A DNA stretch of 32,945 nucleotides from contig JAFPUE010000079.1 of the NCBI GenBank assembly GCA_017395555.1, positions 1-32,945 of the forward strand, given 5' to 3'. The notes below the pieces were generated by a model. It searched no databases, had not been told where the DNA came from, and saw only the letters and a program-made list of their open reading frames with translations. This document shows, piece by piece, positions 1-8,055 of this stretch. The translations under genes and the position numbers were made by a program. This DNA is from Ruminiclostridium sp. (GTDB lineage Bacteria; Bacillota; Clostridia; Oscillospirales; Ruminococcaceae). Every line of letters begins with the position of its first letter. Positions within the stretch are counted from its first letter, which is position 1.

Positions 1-888
1 CATACGCTTTATTATCACAACAAACACACTTACGGCAGACGCGTTGTGAAAGCCGTGATAGATGTGGGATTCACCTGCCCCAATATCGACGGCACCAGAG
101 GCACCGGCGGCTGCATTTTCTGTGACGGCGGAAGCGGATATTTCACTGCGGACAGTACACTCTCCGTTACCGAACAGCTTGAACGCGAAAAAGAGCGCAT
201 TTTCCGGAAATATCCGGACGCGCTCATAAACGCTTATTTTCAGGCGCACACCAACACCTACGCCGATACGGAAACGCTCGAAAGGCTCTACAAAGAAGCG
301 ATATCCGCCGGCGCGGACACTGTCTCGATAGGTACACGCGCTGACTGCATAGACAATGAAAAGGCGGCTCTTATCGCTTCGCTCGGTGTTCCGGTGACAG
401 TCGAGCTCGGCTTGCAGACCGTACATTACGAGACAGCCGCAAAACTGAACCGGTGCCACACATTCGGAGAATTTCTGACAGCATACGATATCCTGCGCTC
501 ATACGGAATACGGCTATGTGTGCATATCATAAACGGACTGCCGGGAGAGACACCCGAGATGATGACAGATACTGCGGCTCGGCTCGGTAAGCTACGCCCG
601 GACGCTGTAAAGATACACCTTCTGCACGTCATAAAAGGCACGGTGCTGCACGGAATGTACGAGCGCGGAGAATACACCCCGATGACAAAGGAAGAATATA
701 TCTCCGAGGTTGTCACCCAGCTGCGCTTTCTCCCGCCGGAGACCGTCATTGAGCGCATAACCGGTGACGGTGACAGAAACACGCTCATAGCGCCGCTCTG
801 GAGCAGAGACAAGATATCCGTACTCGGCGGCATAGACAAGCGAATGTCAGAGCTTGACGTTTATCAGGGCGATAAATATAAAGAATAA
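1..888 (+). CDS. YhcC-type radical SAM protein (TIGR01212 family), 5' end cut by window edge
   Basis: The reading frame is already open at base 1 and codes for family-typical residues before the first possible start (GTG at 46), so the true start lies upstream. A cysteine cluster C-P-N...G-G-C-I-F-C with spacing C-x11-C-x2-C follows at about residue 25 of the visible part, which matches the 4Fe-4S/SAM-binding signature of the YhcC family rather than the usual C-x3-C-x2-C. Later motifs include a run with GTRADC and an H-I-I-N-G-L-P-G-E-T stretch typical of radical SAM barrels. The substrate of this family is not established to my knowledge. The gene ends 38 bases before the end of a convergent gene, with a shared hairpin between. 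Family call is firm; function is open. Confidence 0.88.
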   Translation, partial: HTLYYHNKHTYGRRVVKAVIDVGFTCPNIDGTRGTGGCIFCDGGSGYFTADSTLSVTEQLEREKERIFRKYPDALINAYFQAHTNTYADTETLERLYKEAISAGADTVSIGTRADCIDNEKAALIASLGVPVTVELGLQTVHYETAAKLNRCHTFGEFLTAYDILRSYGIRLCVHIINGLPGETPEMMTDTAARLGKLRPDAVKIHLLHVIKGTVLHGMYERGEYTPMTKEEYISEVVTQLRFLPPETVIERITGDGDRNTLIAPLWSRDKISVLGGIDKRMSELDVYQGDKYKE

Positions 889-921
889 CTCCCGTTTCCT
901 CAATTCGCGAGAAAACGGGAG
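889..921. terminator. Bidirectional intrinsic terminator between convergent genes
   Basis: A perfect 9-bp stem (CTCCCGTTT at 889-897 with its complement at 913-921) encloses a 15-base loop. It starts directly after the stop codon of the radical SAM gene and ends 5 bases before the stop of the minus-strand gene. The flanking T-runs are short on both strands, so termination strength is uncertain. Confidence 0.6.
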
Positions 922-926
922 ATTTG

Positions 927-3143
927 TTATGTAATGGGATTGATGTCCCCGTCAGGCATATCGGGCTCATCCGCATCATAAGAATCATCGCTTACATCAA
1001 AACTATACTTTCTGCTTTCAAGTACAGCTTTCTTAAATCTGTTATAAAAGCCGTCCGACAGCTTGAAAACATCAATATTCGTTGCCTGTATCACGAAACG
1101 ATCGTCTGCGGTTATGTTAATGCGAAGCACCCTGTAATCTTTTACTCCAAGTCTTATATCTTTTTTATTGCTAAGTCTGTGTCCCATTTCGTAGGCTGCT
1201 GTCGGAAATTCCGCCTTCAGCATTTCGGTAAGTATTTCAAGCTCCGCCGCATCGGTCAGCTGCAGCCTGCCTTCTCTGCCGTTAAAGTTCTCGTTAAATC
1301 CGACACTTATCAGCTTTGTGAAATTCTTATCCGTAAGATACTCACCGAGCGTCGAATAGACAGGTATATTTATCCCGTTAGCCATCGACACCTCATTCAA
1401 TGCATTTATGAGCTCTGACTGCGGTACTTCAAACCAGTAGAAATTAAGACCGGTAAAAATATACACTTTATTATCTCTGTCAACTGCAACCGTAAACCGC
1501 GCGTTGCTGTTCTTTAATCCGAATAACGTGGTGACACCGTTAAAAACGAAGTGACTGTTATTGTCCTCAACAGGCTGACTGCCGTATTTTACGAACAGGT
1601 CTGCGATATACCGGCTGTCTATCTTTGCAAAGGATATCGAAGTGTCATAAACTCCGCTGACATTCGCAAACTGATCGACAATATTGTCGGCAGTAATACC
1701 CATTTCAACGGCAATATCTCCGACAGTTCTTACTGTCTCGGGAATATACAGCTTTTCCGTCTTTTCAAAGAGCTCCCTTACATCGCTTTCCGGCATACGG
1801 AAATCACCGTTGATCTTGTAATATACCGTATTACCGATACTATCCTTGTATATGCAGAGATAATCGTCGAACCGCACAATGCAGTCTTTTCTTGTGATCC
1901 TTACGAGTACTGACATATTTTTATTCTTATATTTCTCGTTTTCCGGCTCGTCTTCTATAACTTCCTCTTCTTCATATATTTCTTCGTCAATATCACCCGA
2001 TTGTGCAGGAACTCCGAAATATCTGTCATAATAAAGCCACTGGGAATCGTTCCGCATTTCGGGCGCACCGCCGATTTTGTTCTGCACATCGGAGATAACG
2101 ATATCAATGAACGTCTCGCTCATAGTCTGTTCCGGTGCATCGACACATTCCGCGTTTCCGAGCTTATGCACGAAATTCTGCAAAAAGTCAAGATCACGCA
2201 GATCAAGATAAAGCTGTCCGTAATCACCCACAGCACCTTCCGGACAGTAACCGCCCGATGTCGCCCACAAATCGTCAAAGGTTATGCCGAAATTGTCCGC
2301 GAAAACCTGTGACAACGTTGTACCCTTGGGTACAATTACATTTATCGCTTCTATCTCTTCTTCTTCAGCACACTCTTCATATTCCTCATCTTCCGGTCGT
2401 TCTTTGTCATCGTCGATATCGACTATCACGATATCATCGTCCGGGCTGTCCGGGACATCGGTGTTTACGCTTGTGCGGGACGGGATACCCGTTTCAGTTT
2501 CAGGTACTGCAACATCATACTCCGATTCCGACTCTGCTTCTTCTGCCTCTTCCTCGTCCACATAGCTCTCCTCGACATCCTCCTGCATTGTTGTTTCAGA
2601 AGATACAGGGGCAGCCTCGGCTACCGCTTCCGAAACGGTGACCGTACCGGCAGGAGTAGTCTCGGCAGGCGCGGTGACCGCCGGTTCTTCCCCGGAAGTT
2701 GATTCCGTTATCACACCGGAAGCATTCTCATTATAGTCAATTTCATTTATTTCCGTTTCTTCGCTTACCTGCGGTGTTGTCATATCGCTTTCGGAGGTTA
2801 CAGAATAAAGGCTGATGCTTTCTTCATATACTCCTTCGATGTATGGGGCAGTTGTTACTTCGGCAGTCGTGTCTTCGGGAACTGTCGGCGGCGACACATC
2901 AACTCTGTTGTTCATAATTATCGGGACAAGCACGATGCTGCTTATCAATATAACGGCTGCTGCGGCTGCCGCAGCGTATTTCTGCCACTTTACAGGCGGC
3001 TTGTCCGTTCTGCGGATAAGCTCACGCATTTTTTCCTCAAACCCGGCAGTTACCGCGTAGCCTGTATCGTAGGAATCGCGGAGTTCATCGGAATAGCGCG
3101 GAGTCAGCACTTCATCGAGTGCCTTTTTCAGAATATTTTCCAT
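927..3143 (-). CDS. Large membrane-anchored probable anti-sigma factor, partner of the ECF sigma gene
   Basis: About 738 residues. A cytoplasmic N-terminus of about 55 residues precedes one transmembrane helix (Ala/Ile/Val-rich, about residues 57-77). A Thr/Ser/Glu/Val-rich acidic linker follows to about residue 265, then a folded-looking C-terminal region that appears to hold three related blocks (see findings). This topology, immediately after an ECF sigma gene, fits a membrane anti-sigma factor that senses something outside the cell. I do not recognise the extracellular fold. The ATG at 3143 is preceded by GGTGTGA; an ATG at 3158, touching the sigma stop codon, is a second option that adds five residues. 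The extracellular part is far larger than in typical ECF anti-sigma factors. The role is inferred from position and topology. Confidence 0.6.
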   Translation of the reverse strand: MENILKKALDEVLTPRYSDELRDSYDTGYAVTAGFEEKMRELIRRTDKPPVKWQKYAAAAAAAVILISSIVLVPIIMNNRVDVSPPTVPEDTTAEVTTAPYIEGVYEESISLYSVTSESDMTTPQVSEETEINEIDYNENASGVITESTSGEEPAVTAPAETTPAGTVTVSEAVAEAAPVSSETTMQEDVEESYVDEEEAEEAESESEYDVAVPETETGIPSRTSVNTDVPDSPDDDIVIVDIDDDKERPEDEEYEECAEEEEIEAINVIVPKGTTLSQVFADNFGITFDDLWATSGGYCPEGAVGDYGQLYLDLRDLDFLQNFVHKLGNAECVDAPEQTMSETFIDIVISDVQNKIGGAPEMRNDSQWLYYDRYFGVPAQSGDIDEEIYEEEEVIEDEPENEKYKNKNMSVLVRITRKDCIVRFDDYLCIYKDSIGNTVYYKINGDFRMPESDVRELFEKTEKLYIPETVRTVGDIAVEMGITADNIVDQFANVSGVYDTSISFAKIDSRYIADLFVKYGSQPVEDNNSHFVFNGVTTLFGLKNSNARFTVAVDRDNKVYIFTGLNFYWFEVPQSELINALNEVSMANGINIPVYSTLGEYLTDKNFTKLISVGFNENFNGREGRLQLTDAAELEILTEMLKAEFPTAAYEMGHRLSNKKDIRLGVKDYRVLRINITADDRFVIQATNIDVFKLSDGFYNRFKKAVLESRKYSFDVSDDSYDADEPDMPDGDINPIT

Positions 3144-3158
3144 ATATATCACACCCAT

Positions 3159-3710
3159 TCAGACAGTTATACCTTGTTCTTCGAGTATCTCCCGCAGCTT
3201 CTGCCTTGCCCGTTCCAGCCGTTTTCTTATCACATTCTCCGGCTGTCTGAGATCGGAAGCTATCTCGGCTATCGAAAGACCCGTGACATTTTGCAGATAG
3301 AGCACCTGCGCGTATTTCTCCGGCAGTGAACGGATAGCCTCGACGATACGCTCATATCCGTAATCCGACAGCACTTCATCGGACACGTCGGGACTTACGT
3401 CCTTGAGATCTTCGTCCTCGCCGAGCGGTATCTCCTCCCGCCTTCCGCGTTCACGGAGAATATCGTATGAGCAGTTCTTCGTGATAACGCAATAGTAAGC
3501 AGCCCGCTTGCGTCCGTCGAGCTTTTTTAGCTTCGTGAACTTCTCCGCGATCTTTAAGAACGCGGTGCTCACTGCTTCCTCCGCGTCGTGATAGCTCCCG
3601 GTAATATTATATGCCAAAGCGATCATTTTCCCTTTATATCTGTTATATGCCTGCTCGAACAGAACCTTGTCCTCCGGCTCGTCCAGCATAGCCATACAAA
3701 GTATAAACAT
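3159..3710 (-). CDS. ECF-type RNA polymerase sigma factor
   Basis: About 183 residues, the normal ECF length. Region 2 is seen in the first third (YNRYKGKMIALAYNITG... DAEEAVSTAFLKIAEKF, with the usual D-A-E-x-A-V core). Region 4 is at the C-terminus (LPEKYAQVLYLQ...GLSIAEIAS...ENVIRKRLERARQKLRE, a helix-turn-helix). It should direct RNA polymerase to a small stress or envelope regulon and be held inactive by the membrane protein encoded next, whose possible starts lie 0 and 15 bases after its stop. I chose the ATG at 3710 because GAGAGGTG sits 10 bases upstream and because related ECF factors begin with a similar M-F/L-x-L-x-x-A-M-L-D. An in-frame ATG at 3764 would add 18 residues with no family support. 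Confidence 0.85.
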   Translation of the reverse strand: MFILCMAMLDEPEDKVLFEQAYNRYKGKMIALAYNITGSYHDAEEAVSTAFLKIAEKFTKLKKLDGRKRAAYYCVITKNCSYDILRERGRREEIPLGEDEDLKDVSPDVSDEVLSDYGYERIVEAIRSLPEKYAQVLYLQNVTGLSIAEIASDLRQPENVIRKRLERARQKLREILEEQGITV

Positions 3711-3887
3711 ATATCTGCCGCACCTCTCATTAGTTTCGGTATATCTCATCTCACAGTGTATCACACTTACAACGTCAGCGATAACTCGCGTAAATTCCGG
3801 GTAATATCGCTTGATTTATAAGTCCACCTATTAATATAACGTTTTTCGGAGCCGTTTTGTGACATAAAAATCGACATTTTTCAAAAG

Positions 3888-3905
3888 TTTGTAATATATC
3901 ACAAA
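3888..3905. promoter_or_regulatory. Near-perfect 18-bp palindrome upstream of the ECF sigma gene
   Basis: TTTGTAATA followed by TATCACAAA is an inverted repeat with 8 of 9 pairs matched, in the 266-base gap between the sigma gene and the rsgA end. It looks like a dimeric regulator site and overlaps a TATATT on the minus strand. A TTGACA lies 22 bases farther upstream, too far for a normal sigma-A promoter. I could not identify a convincing promoter for the sigma gene in this gap. Confidence 0.35.
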
Positions 3906-3935
3906 TCAGGTCTCCATTTTTTGTCAATTAATACA

Positions 3936-3966
3936 AAAGGCATACTCCGTCAGGATGTATGCCTTT
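3936..3966 (-). terminator. Intrinsic terminator after rsgA
   Basis: A perfect 10-bp stem (AAAGGCATAC / GTATGCCTTT) with an 11-base loop lies 10 bases beyond the rsgA stop. On the minus strand it is followed by TTTTGTATT. It closes the long minus-strand cluster. Confidence 0.8.
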
Positions 3967-3976
3967 AATGTAATTA

Positions 3977-4849
3977 TCAGTATTTTTTTTCAAGCTCCGC
4001 GGATTCCGCGTACATACGGGAATAGCTCTCGTATCGTGAAAGCGGTATCTTCCCCGCCGCAAGAGCCTCGGTTACGGCACAGCCGCTCTCTTTCAAATGT
4101 GCGCAGTCCGAAAATCTGCACTTTCCGAGAAACGGCTGAAATTCGCGGAAGCAGCCGTCAAGCTCCGCCTTCGGGATCCTGCCGTACCGTTCGATATCGA
4201 CGGTGGAAAATCCCGGGGTGTCAGCGATATATCCGCCTTCAAGCGGATACATACAAACCTCTCGCGTAGTATGTCTGCCGCGTCCGAGCTTTCTGCTTAT
4301 TTCAGCGGTCTCGCTGTTCAGCTCGGGGAAAATGCGGTTCATCAGACTCGATTTTCCGACACCGGAGTTGCCGATAAGCGCGGTTATCTTTCCTGCGGCA
4401 TAAGAACGGATATCTTCCGCTCCCGTATCAAGCCCGGTCATAAAGCACCTATACCCCGCGCGTTCATAAACGCCGGCTATATCGTCGCCCGCGAGCTTGT
4501 CATTTTTTGTGAATATCAGAGCGGTCTCAATGCCCTTGCTCTCGAATATCGCTATCAGCTTGTCGATAACGAACGCGTTCGGTGCCGGCTCGCACGACGA
4601 AACGACGAGAAGCACCATATCGAGATTTGCCAGCGGCGGACGGATAAGGAAGTTCTTTCTCTCCGCTATCTCGTCTATTACCGGCTCCGCGTTATCCTCG
4701 CAGACCACCGTTACATTATCGCCCGCCGAGGGCGACAGTGAGCGGTTCCGGAATATACCTCTCGCTCTGCACGCAAGAACACCGTCTTTTGTTTCGGTAT
4801 AGTATATCCCGCCGACTGCCCTTATTATTTTACCTTCTGTCCTGTTCAT
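3977..4849 (-). CDS. rsgA: Ribosome small-subunit-dependent GTPase RsgA
   Basis: 290 residues, typical of the family. It is a circularly permuted GTPase acting late in 30S subunit maturation. An N-terminal OB-fold region (about 1-70) is followed by the permuted G-motifs: G4 (TKND, about residue 114), G1 P-loop (GNSGVGKSS, about 160), and G3 (DTPG, about 212). The C-terminal zinc knuckle shows a C-x4-C-x-H-x5-C pattern (KCRFSDCAHLKESGC). Its ATG overlaps the prkC stop by one base (TGATG), so the two are translationally coupled; this neighbourhood is conserved in Firmicutes, where RsgA is a reported kinase substrate. The commonly following rpe and thiN genes are absent: a terminator follows instead. 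Confidence 0.96.
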   Translation of the reverse strand: MNRTEGKIIRAVGGIYYTETKDGVLACRARGIFRNRSLSPSAGDNVTVVCEDNAEPVIDEIAERKNFLIRPPLANLDMVLLVVSSCEPAPNAFVIDKLIAIFESKGIETALIFTKNDKLAGDDIAGVYERAGYRCFMTGLDTGAEDIRSYAAGKITALIGNSGVGKSSLMNRIFPELNSETAEISRKLGRGRHTTREVCMYPLEGGYIADTPGFSTVDIERYGRIPKAELDGCFREFQPFLGKCRFSDCAHLKESGCAVTEALAAGKIPLSRYESYSRMYAESAELEKKY

Positions 4850-7095
4850 CAGCCTTCGGCTACCACGCGGTTCTCGTCCTCTTCGGGTATTACAGGGATC
4901 TCCTCGTCTGCGGACGGGTTTTCTTCACCCTCCTCGCCGTTATCGCGGGACGATCTTCTTTCATCGCTGTCACCGGAGCTGCGTTCATCGGTGTTTTCTT
5001 CATCTGCCGGAACCGCGCTGAGAAGCTGTTTGAATACCTTCGGATTAAAGTTCTTGTCGTTCTCGCCGTAGTCCTTCGACGGAGGATCCTTCGTGAAGTC
5101 AACAAGGCAGTTGAAGAATGTTGCCTCTGCACCGGTATCTACGGATTTTACTCTTACGGCGTATTCATGCACTCCGCTGTTCGCGAACGGCCATTCGAAG
5201 CTGTCGATAAGGCTCAGGTTCTTGACCTCGGACATATTCTCCTGAAGAGTACCGTCGATATAATACTTGAACTCAAACTCGCCGGAAGCGGAGCCCTTGA
5301 TATTGATCTTTATTGAGGTCTCGCGCTCCTGCGCACCGCCGGAGCTTATAACTATCTCGACTATCGTGTTCTTCTCGACTATCGTTGTAGCGTCAATGTT
5401 CTGACGGATTACCTTGCCCTCTTCGACTTCGTTGCTCGGTTCGTAGAGCTCGGTTAGCAGGATATCATACTCCTGCGCACGGAGTCTCGCACTTGCGAGA
5501 GAAAGATTCACAAGCTGCGGAACAGCGGTAGTCTCGTCGCTCGCGCCCGTGCTGACCCAAAGGGTAACGGTAGTTCCTACCTGCACAAATTCACGCGGAG
5601 CGGGATTTGTCTTTATTACGCAGTCGGACTGTACGTTATCGTCCTCCTGTCTGATTATCTCGTATTTGAGATCCTGCTTTGAAAGCATGGTGATAACATC
5701 GTCTATCGGCTTTCCCGCATAGTCGTCGATCTCAACGAGCTTCGGTCCGTTGCTGACCGTGACCTCGACATTCTGATTTTTCTTTATCGTTCTGCCGGGC
5801 ATTACGCTCTGGTGCATAACGACGTTCTTTTCATACTTGGAGTCATATTTCAGAGTGGGAGTAAGGTTGAAATCGCCGTATTCATTCAGCACCTCGTCCC
5901 ATGTCTTGTTCACGAGATTCGGCATTTTTACTTCTTCGCCCGCTTCGCTCACGATTCCGCCTACCTCTGTGGTAACAACGGTGTAAATGAGCCACGCCGT
6001 CATTATAACGAATGCCGTAGCAAGCGCGAAAAGGATAGGAAGAACAGGCGAACGTCTTCTGCGCTCGTAATAGAACTCGTCGTCAAAATACTCCTCATCG
6101 TCCTCCGGCTCGTCGTCATCGTAGCTGTTATCCTCTTCCCCGCCTTCCTCAAACGAACGCTTCTTTATCTTGTGAGTCTGCTGTTCCTTTAAGGTCTCGG
6201 GAGTTATCTTGTCAAAATACTTGGTAGAGCCGTCAGTCGAGAAATACTTGTACTCGAAAACGATGCTCGGGTTCTTCTTGAATTCCTCGATATCCTTTAT
6301 CATTTCGCCGGCGGTCTGGTAACGCTCGGCAGGCACCTTCTGCATTGCCTTCATCGTTATCTCTTCCAGGCCTTCGGGAATAGAGCTGTTTATCTCGGTC
6401 ATCTTCCTCGGCTTGGTCTGCATATGCTTGAGCGCAATGGAAACGGGGTTGTCGCCGTCGAACGGCTTAACGCCCGTAAGCATCTCATACAGCATTACGC
6501 CGACGGAATAAATATCGCTCTTCTCGTCGGTGACCTCACCTCTTGCCTGCTCGGGGCTGATATAATGCACGGAGCCTATCGCTTTTTCGGATATCGTCTT
6601 GTCGGTCTCGCGGTTGAAGTGCGCGATACCGAAATCCATGACCTTTATAGTGCCGTCCGCAAGCAGCATTACATTCTGCGATTTGATATCGCGGTGTACT
6701 ATTCCTCTGTCATGCGCGTGCTGCAAAGCACGGAGTATCTGCGTTGTGAAATGCACAGCGTCACGCCATTTCAGAACGCCCTGTCTCTCGATATACTCTG
6801 TAAGTGTGATACCGTCTATATATTCCATTACGATGTACTGGATCTTGTCCGTAAAGCCTACATCGTAAATTTTTACTATATTTTTATGTGAAAGAAGCGC
6901 GATAGCTTTTGATTCGTTGCGGAAACGTCGAAGAAAATCCTCGCTCTTGGCAAACTCGTTTTTAAGTATCTTAACGGCAACGACTTTATTCTCTATTATA
7001 TCGTTCGCCTTGTAGATATCAGCCATTCCGCCGACGCCGATAAGCTCCGTGAGCTCATATCGGTTATCGAGCTTCTTGCCTATGTTTTTATCCAT
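4849..7095 (-). CDS. prkC: PASTA-domain Ser/Thr protein kinase (PrkC/StkP/IreK family)
   Basis: 748 residues. The kinase domain spans about 13-275, with glycine loop GVGGMADIY, ATP-binding K42, E61, catalytic D136 in HRDIKSQN, N141 and D154 of DFG; the activation loop ends in a typical GSVHYISPEQ. A long acidic juxtamembrane stretch (about 316-344) and RRRR precede one transmembrane helix (about 350-372). Outside the cell there are three PASTA repeats (about 385-590), then an Ig-like beta-rich segment and an acidic Ser/Glu/Asp-rich tail. PASTA repeats sense muropeptides or lipid II, and the kinase controls growth, wall synthesis and dormancy exit in relatives. It follows prpC by 66 bases. AAAGGA lies about 11 bases before the start. 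The acidic tail after the PASTA region is not a usual part of the family. Confidence 0.96.
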   Translation of the reverse strand: MDKNIGKKLDNRYELTELIGVGGMADIYKANDIIENKVVAVKILKNEFAKSEDFLRRFRNESKAIALLSHKNIVKIYDVGFTDKIQYIVMEYIDGITLTEYIERQGVLKWRDAVHFTTQILRALQHAHDRGIVHRDIKSQNVMLLADGTIKVMDFGIAHFNRETDKTISEKAIGSVHYISPEQARGEVTDEKSDIYSVGVMLYEMLTGVKPFDGDNPVSIALKHMQTKPRKMTEINSSIPEGLEEITMKAMQKVPAERYQTAGEMIKDIEEFKKNPSIVFEYKYFSTDGSTKYFDKITPETLKEQQTHKIKKRSFEEGGEEDNSYDDDEPEDDEEYFDDEFYYERRRRSPVLPILFALATAFVIMTAWLIYTVVTTEVGGIVSEAGEEVKMPNLVNKTWDEVLNEYGDFNLTPTLKYDSKYEKNVVMHQSVMPGRTIKKNQNVEVTVSNGPKLVEIDDYAGKPIDDVITMLSKQDLKYEIIRQEDDNVQSDCVIKTNPAPREFVQVGTTVTLWVSTGASDETTAVPQLVNLSLASARLRAQEYDILLTELYEPSNEVEEGKVIRQNIDATTIVEKNTIVEIVISSGGAQERETSIKINIKGSASGEFEFKYYIDGTLQENMSEVKNLSLIDSFEWPFANSGVHEYAVRVKSVDTGAEATFFNCLVDFTKDPPSKDYGENDKNFNPKVFKQLLSAVPADEENTDERSSGDSDERRSSRDNGEEGEENPSADEEIPVIPEEDENRVVAEG

Positions 7096-7161
7096 TCAGC
7101 TCAGTTCCTTTCATACACAGGACTTCATATATATGATCGCCTTACGGCGTTTACAGCTTGT

Positions 7162-7890
7162 TCAGACCTCTACTACCGCTACCGAAACATTGTCGCGTCC
7201 GCCGTTGCCGAGCGCGTAATCTATAAGCAGATCACATGACTTCGATATCGGATTGTTCACGATTATCTCCGCGATCTCGGCATCGTCGCCGTATGCGTGC
7301 AGTCCGTCCGACGAGAACAGCAGGATATTTCCTTCCTCAAGATCGATCTCGAAATAATCCGGCGTGATATTCCGGTCCGCACCGACAGCGCGTGTTATGC
7401 GGTTTCTGTCGGGGTGTACCTTGCTTTCCTCCTCGGTTATCTCTCCGCGCTCAACGAGCTTTCTGACATAAGTATGATCCTTTGTTATCTGCTGTATGCT
7501 GTCGTCAAAGATATGGTACGCTCTGCTGTCGCCCACGTTGATTATGTAGGCTCGTCCGGCGTAGATTATTCCCGCCACGCAGGTAGTTCCCATTCCGTAC
7601 TTATCCGACTCTCTCGAAGCGCGGTCAAATACAAGGCTGTTTGCTGCGGTAACGGAGGTTATAAGGAGATTGCGTATGAAATTGCGGTTGATATTTCCGC
7701 GGAACCCTTTTCTGATACGATCGGACATAAACTCAACAGTCATTTCGCTCGCAACGCTTCCCGCGTTCTCTCCGCCCATTCCGTCACAGAGAATTACCGC
7801 GACAGCGTCGTCTTCAAGCATATCCGTCCAAACTCTGTCCTGATTTTCATTGCGTTTCAGACCTATATCGGTCTTGGAAAAGCATTTCAT
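7162..7890 (-). CDS. prpC: PP2C-family Ser/Thr phosphatase (PrpC/Stp)
   Basis: 242 residues, full length for bacterial stand-alone PP2C enzymes. Metal-binding and catalytic motifs appear in order: the start K-T-D-I-G-x-K-R-x-N-E-D-like stretch (here NENQD), CDGMGG (about 37), GDSRAY (about 122), DHTYV, SSDGLHAY (about 194) and GGRDNVS near the end. It should remove phosphates placed by PrkC, including on PrkC itself. AGAGGGG sits 5 bases before the ATG. It is the first gene after an internal promoter within the long minus-strand cluster, so the kinase/phosphatase pair can be expressed apart from the upstream housekeeping genes. Confidence 0.95.
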   Translation of the reverse strand: MKCFSKTDIGLKRNENQDRVWTDMLEDDAVAVILCDGMGGENAGSVASEMTVEFMSDRIRKGFRGNINRNFIRNLLITSVTAANSLVFDRASRESDKYGMGTTCVAGIIYAGRAYIINVGDSRAYHIFDDSIQQITKDHTYVRKLVERGEITEEESKVHPDRNRITRAVGADRNITPDYFEIDLEEGNILLFSSDGLHAYGDDAEIAEIIVNNPISKSCDLLIDYALGNGGRDNVSVAVVEV

Positions 7891-7966
7891 ACTACCCCTC
7901 TTTTCTCTTATGTGCCGTAAAGCAAACGGAAATTATGATATATTATACAAATACTCTATCTTATCT

Positions 7967-7995
7967 ATTATACACTTTTTCGGATAATAAATCAA
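7967..7995 (-). promoter_or_regulatory. Sigma-A-type promoter for prpC-prkC-rsgA
   Basis: Read on the minus strand: -35 TTGATT (7995-7990), a 17-base spacer, and a perfect -10 TATAAT (7972-7967). Transcription would begin near 7960, giving a leader of about 70 bases before prpC. Confidence 0.8.
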
Positions 7996-8005
7996 CTGTA
8001 AAATG

Positions 8006-8043
8006 GTTACAATTTTCTTACAAATTGGTAACAATTTCTTACA
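8006..8043 (-). promoter_or_regulatory. Four phased TGTWAS half-sites (WalR/OmpR-family-like boxes) upstream of the prpC promoter
   Basis: On the minus strand the half-sites are TGTAAG, TGTTAC, TGTAAG and TGTAAC, starting at 8043, 8033, 8022 and 8011. Start-to-start distances are 10, 11 and 11 bases, so all lie on one face of the helix, and the last ends 10 bases before the -35 box. The known WalR consensus is TGTWAH-N5-TGTWAH; spacing and core match, but three of the four final bases are not the preferred one or are C/G variants. The regulator itself is not in this window. Confidence 0.5.
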
Positions 8044-8055
8044 TTTCCGTCATTT

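Noticed and set aside
3894-3927. TTGACA/TATATT pair as a minus-strand promoter for the ECF sigma gene
   Set aside because: The spacer is 22 bases, beyond the usual 16-19, so it is kept only as a possible regulator-dependent site.
7138-7149. Stem CGCC-GTAA-GGCG in the prpC-prkC gap as a terminator or attenuator
   Set aside because: Only four pairs and no T-tract. It may be a minor mRNA structure, but I cannot support a function.
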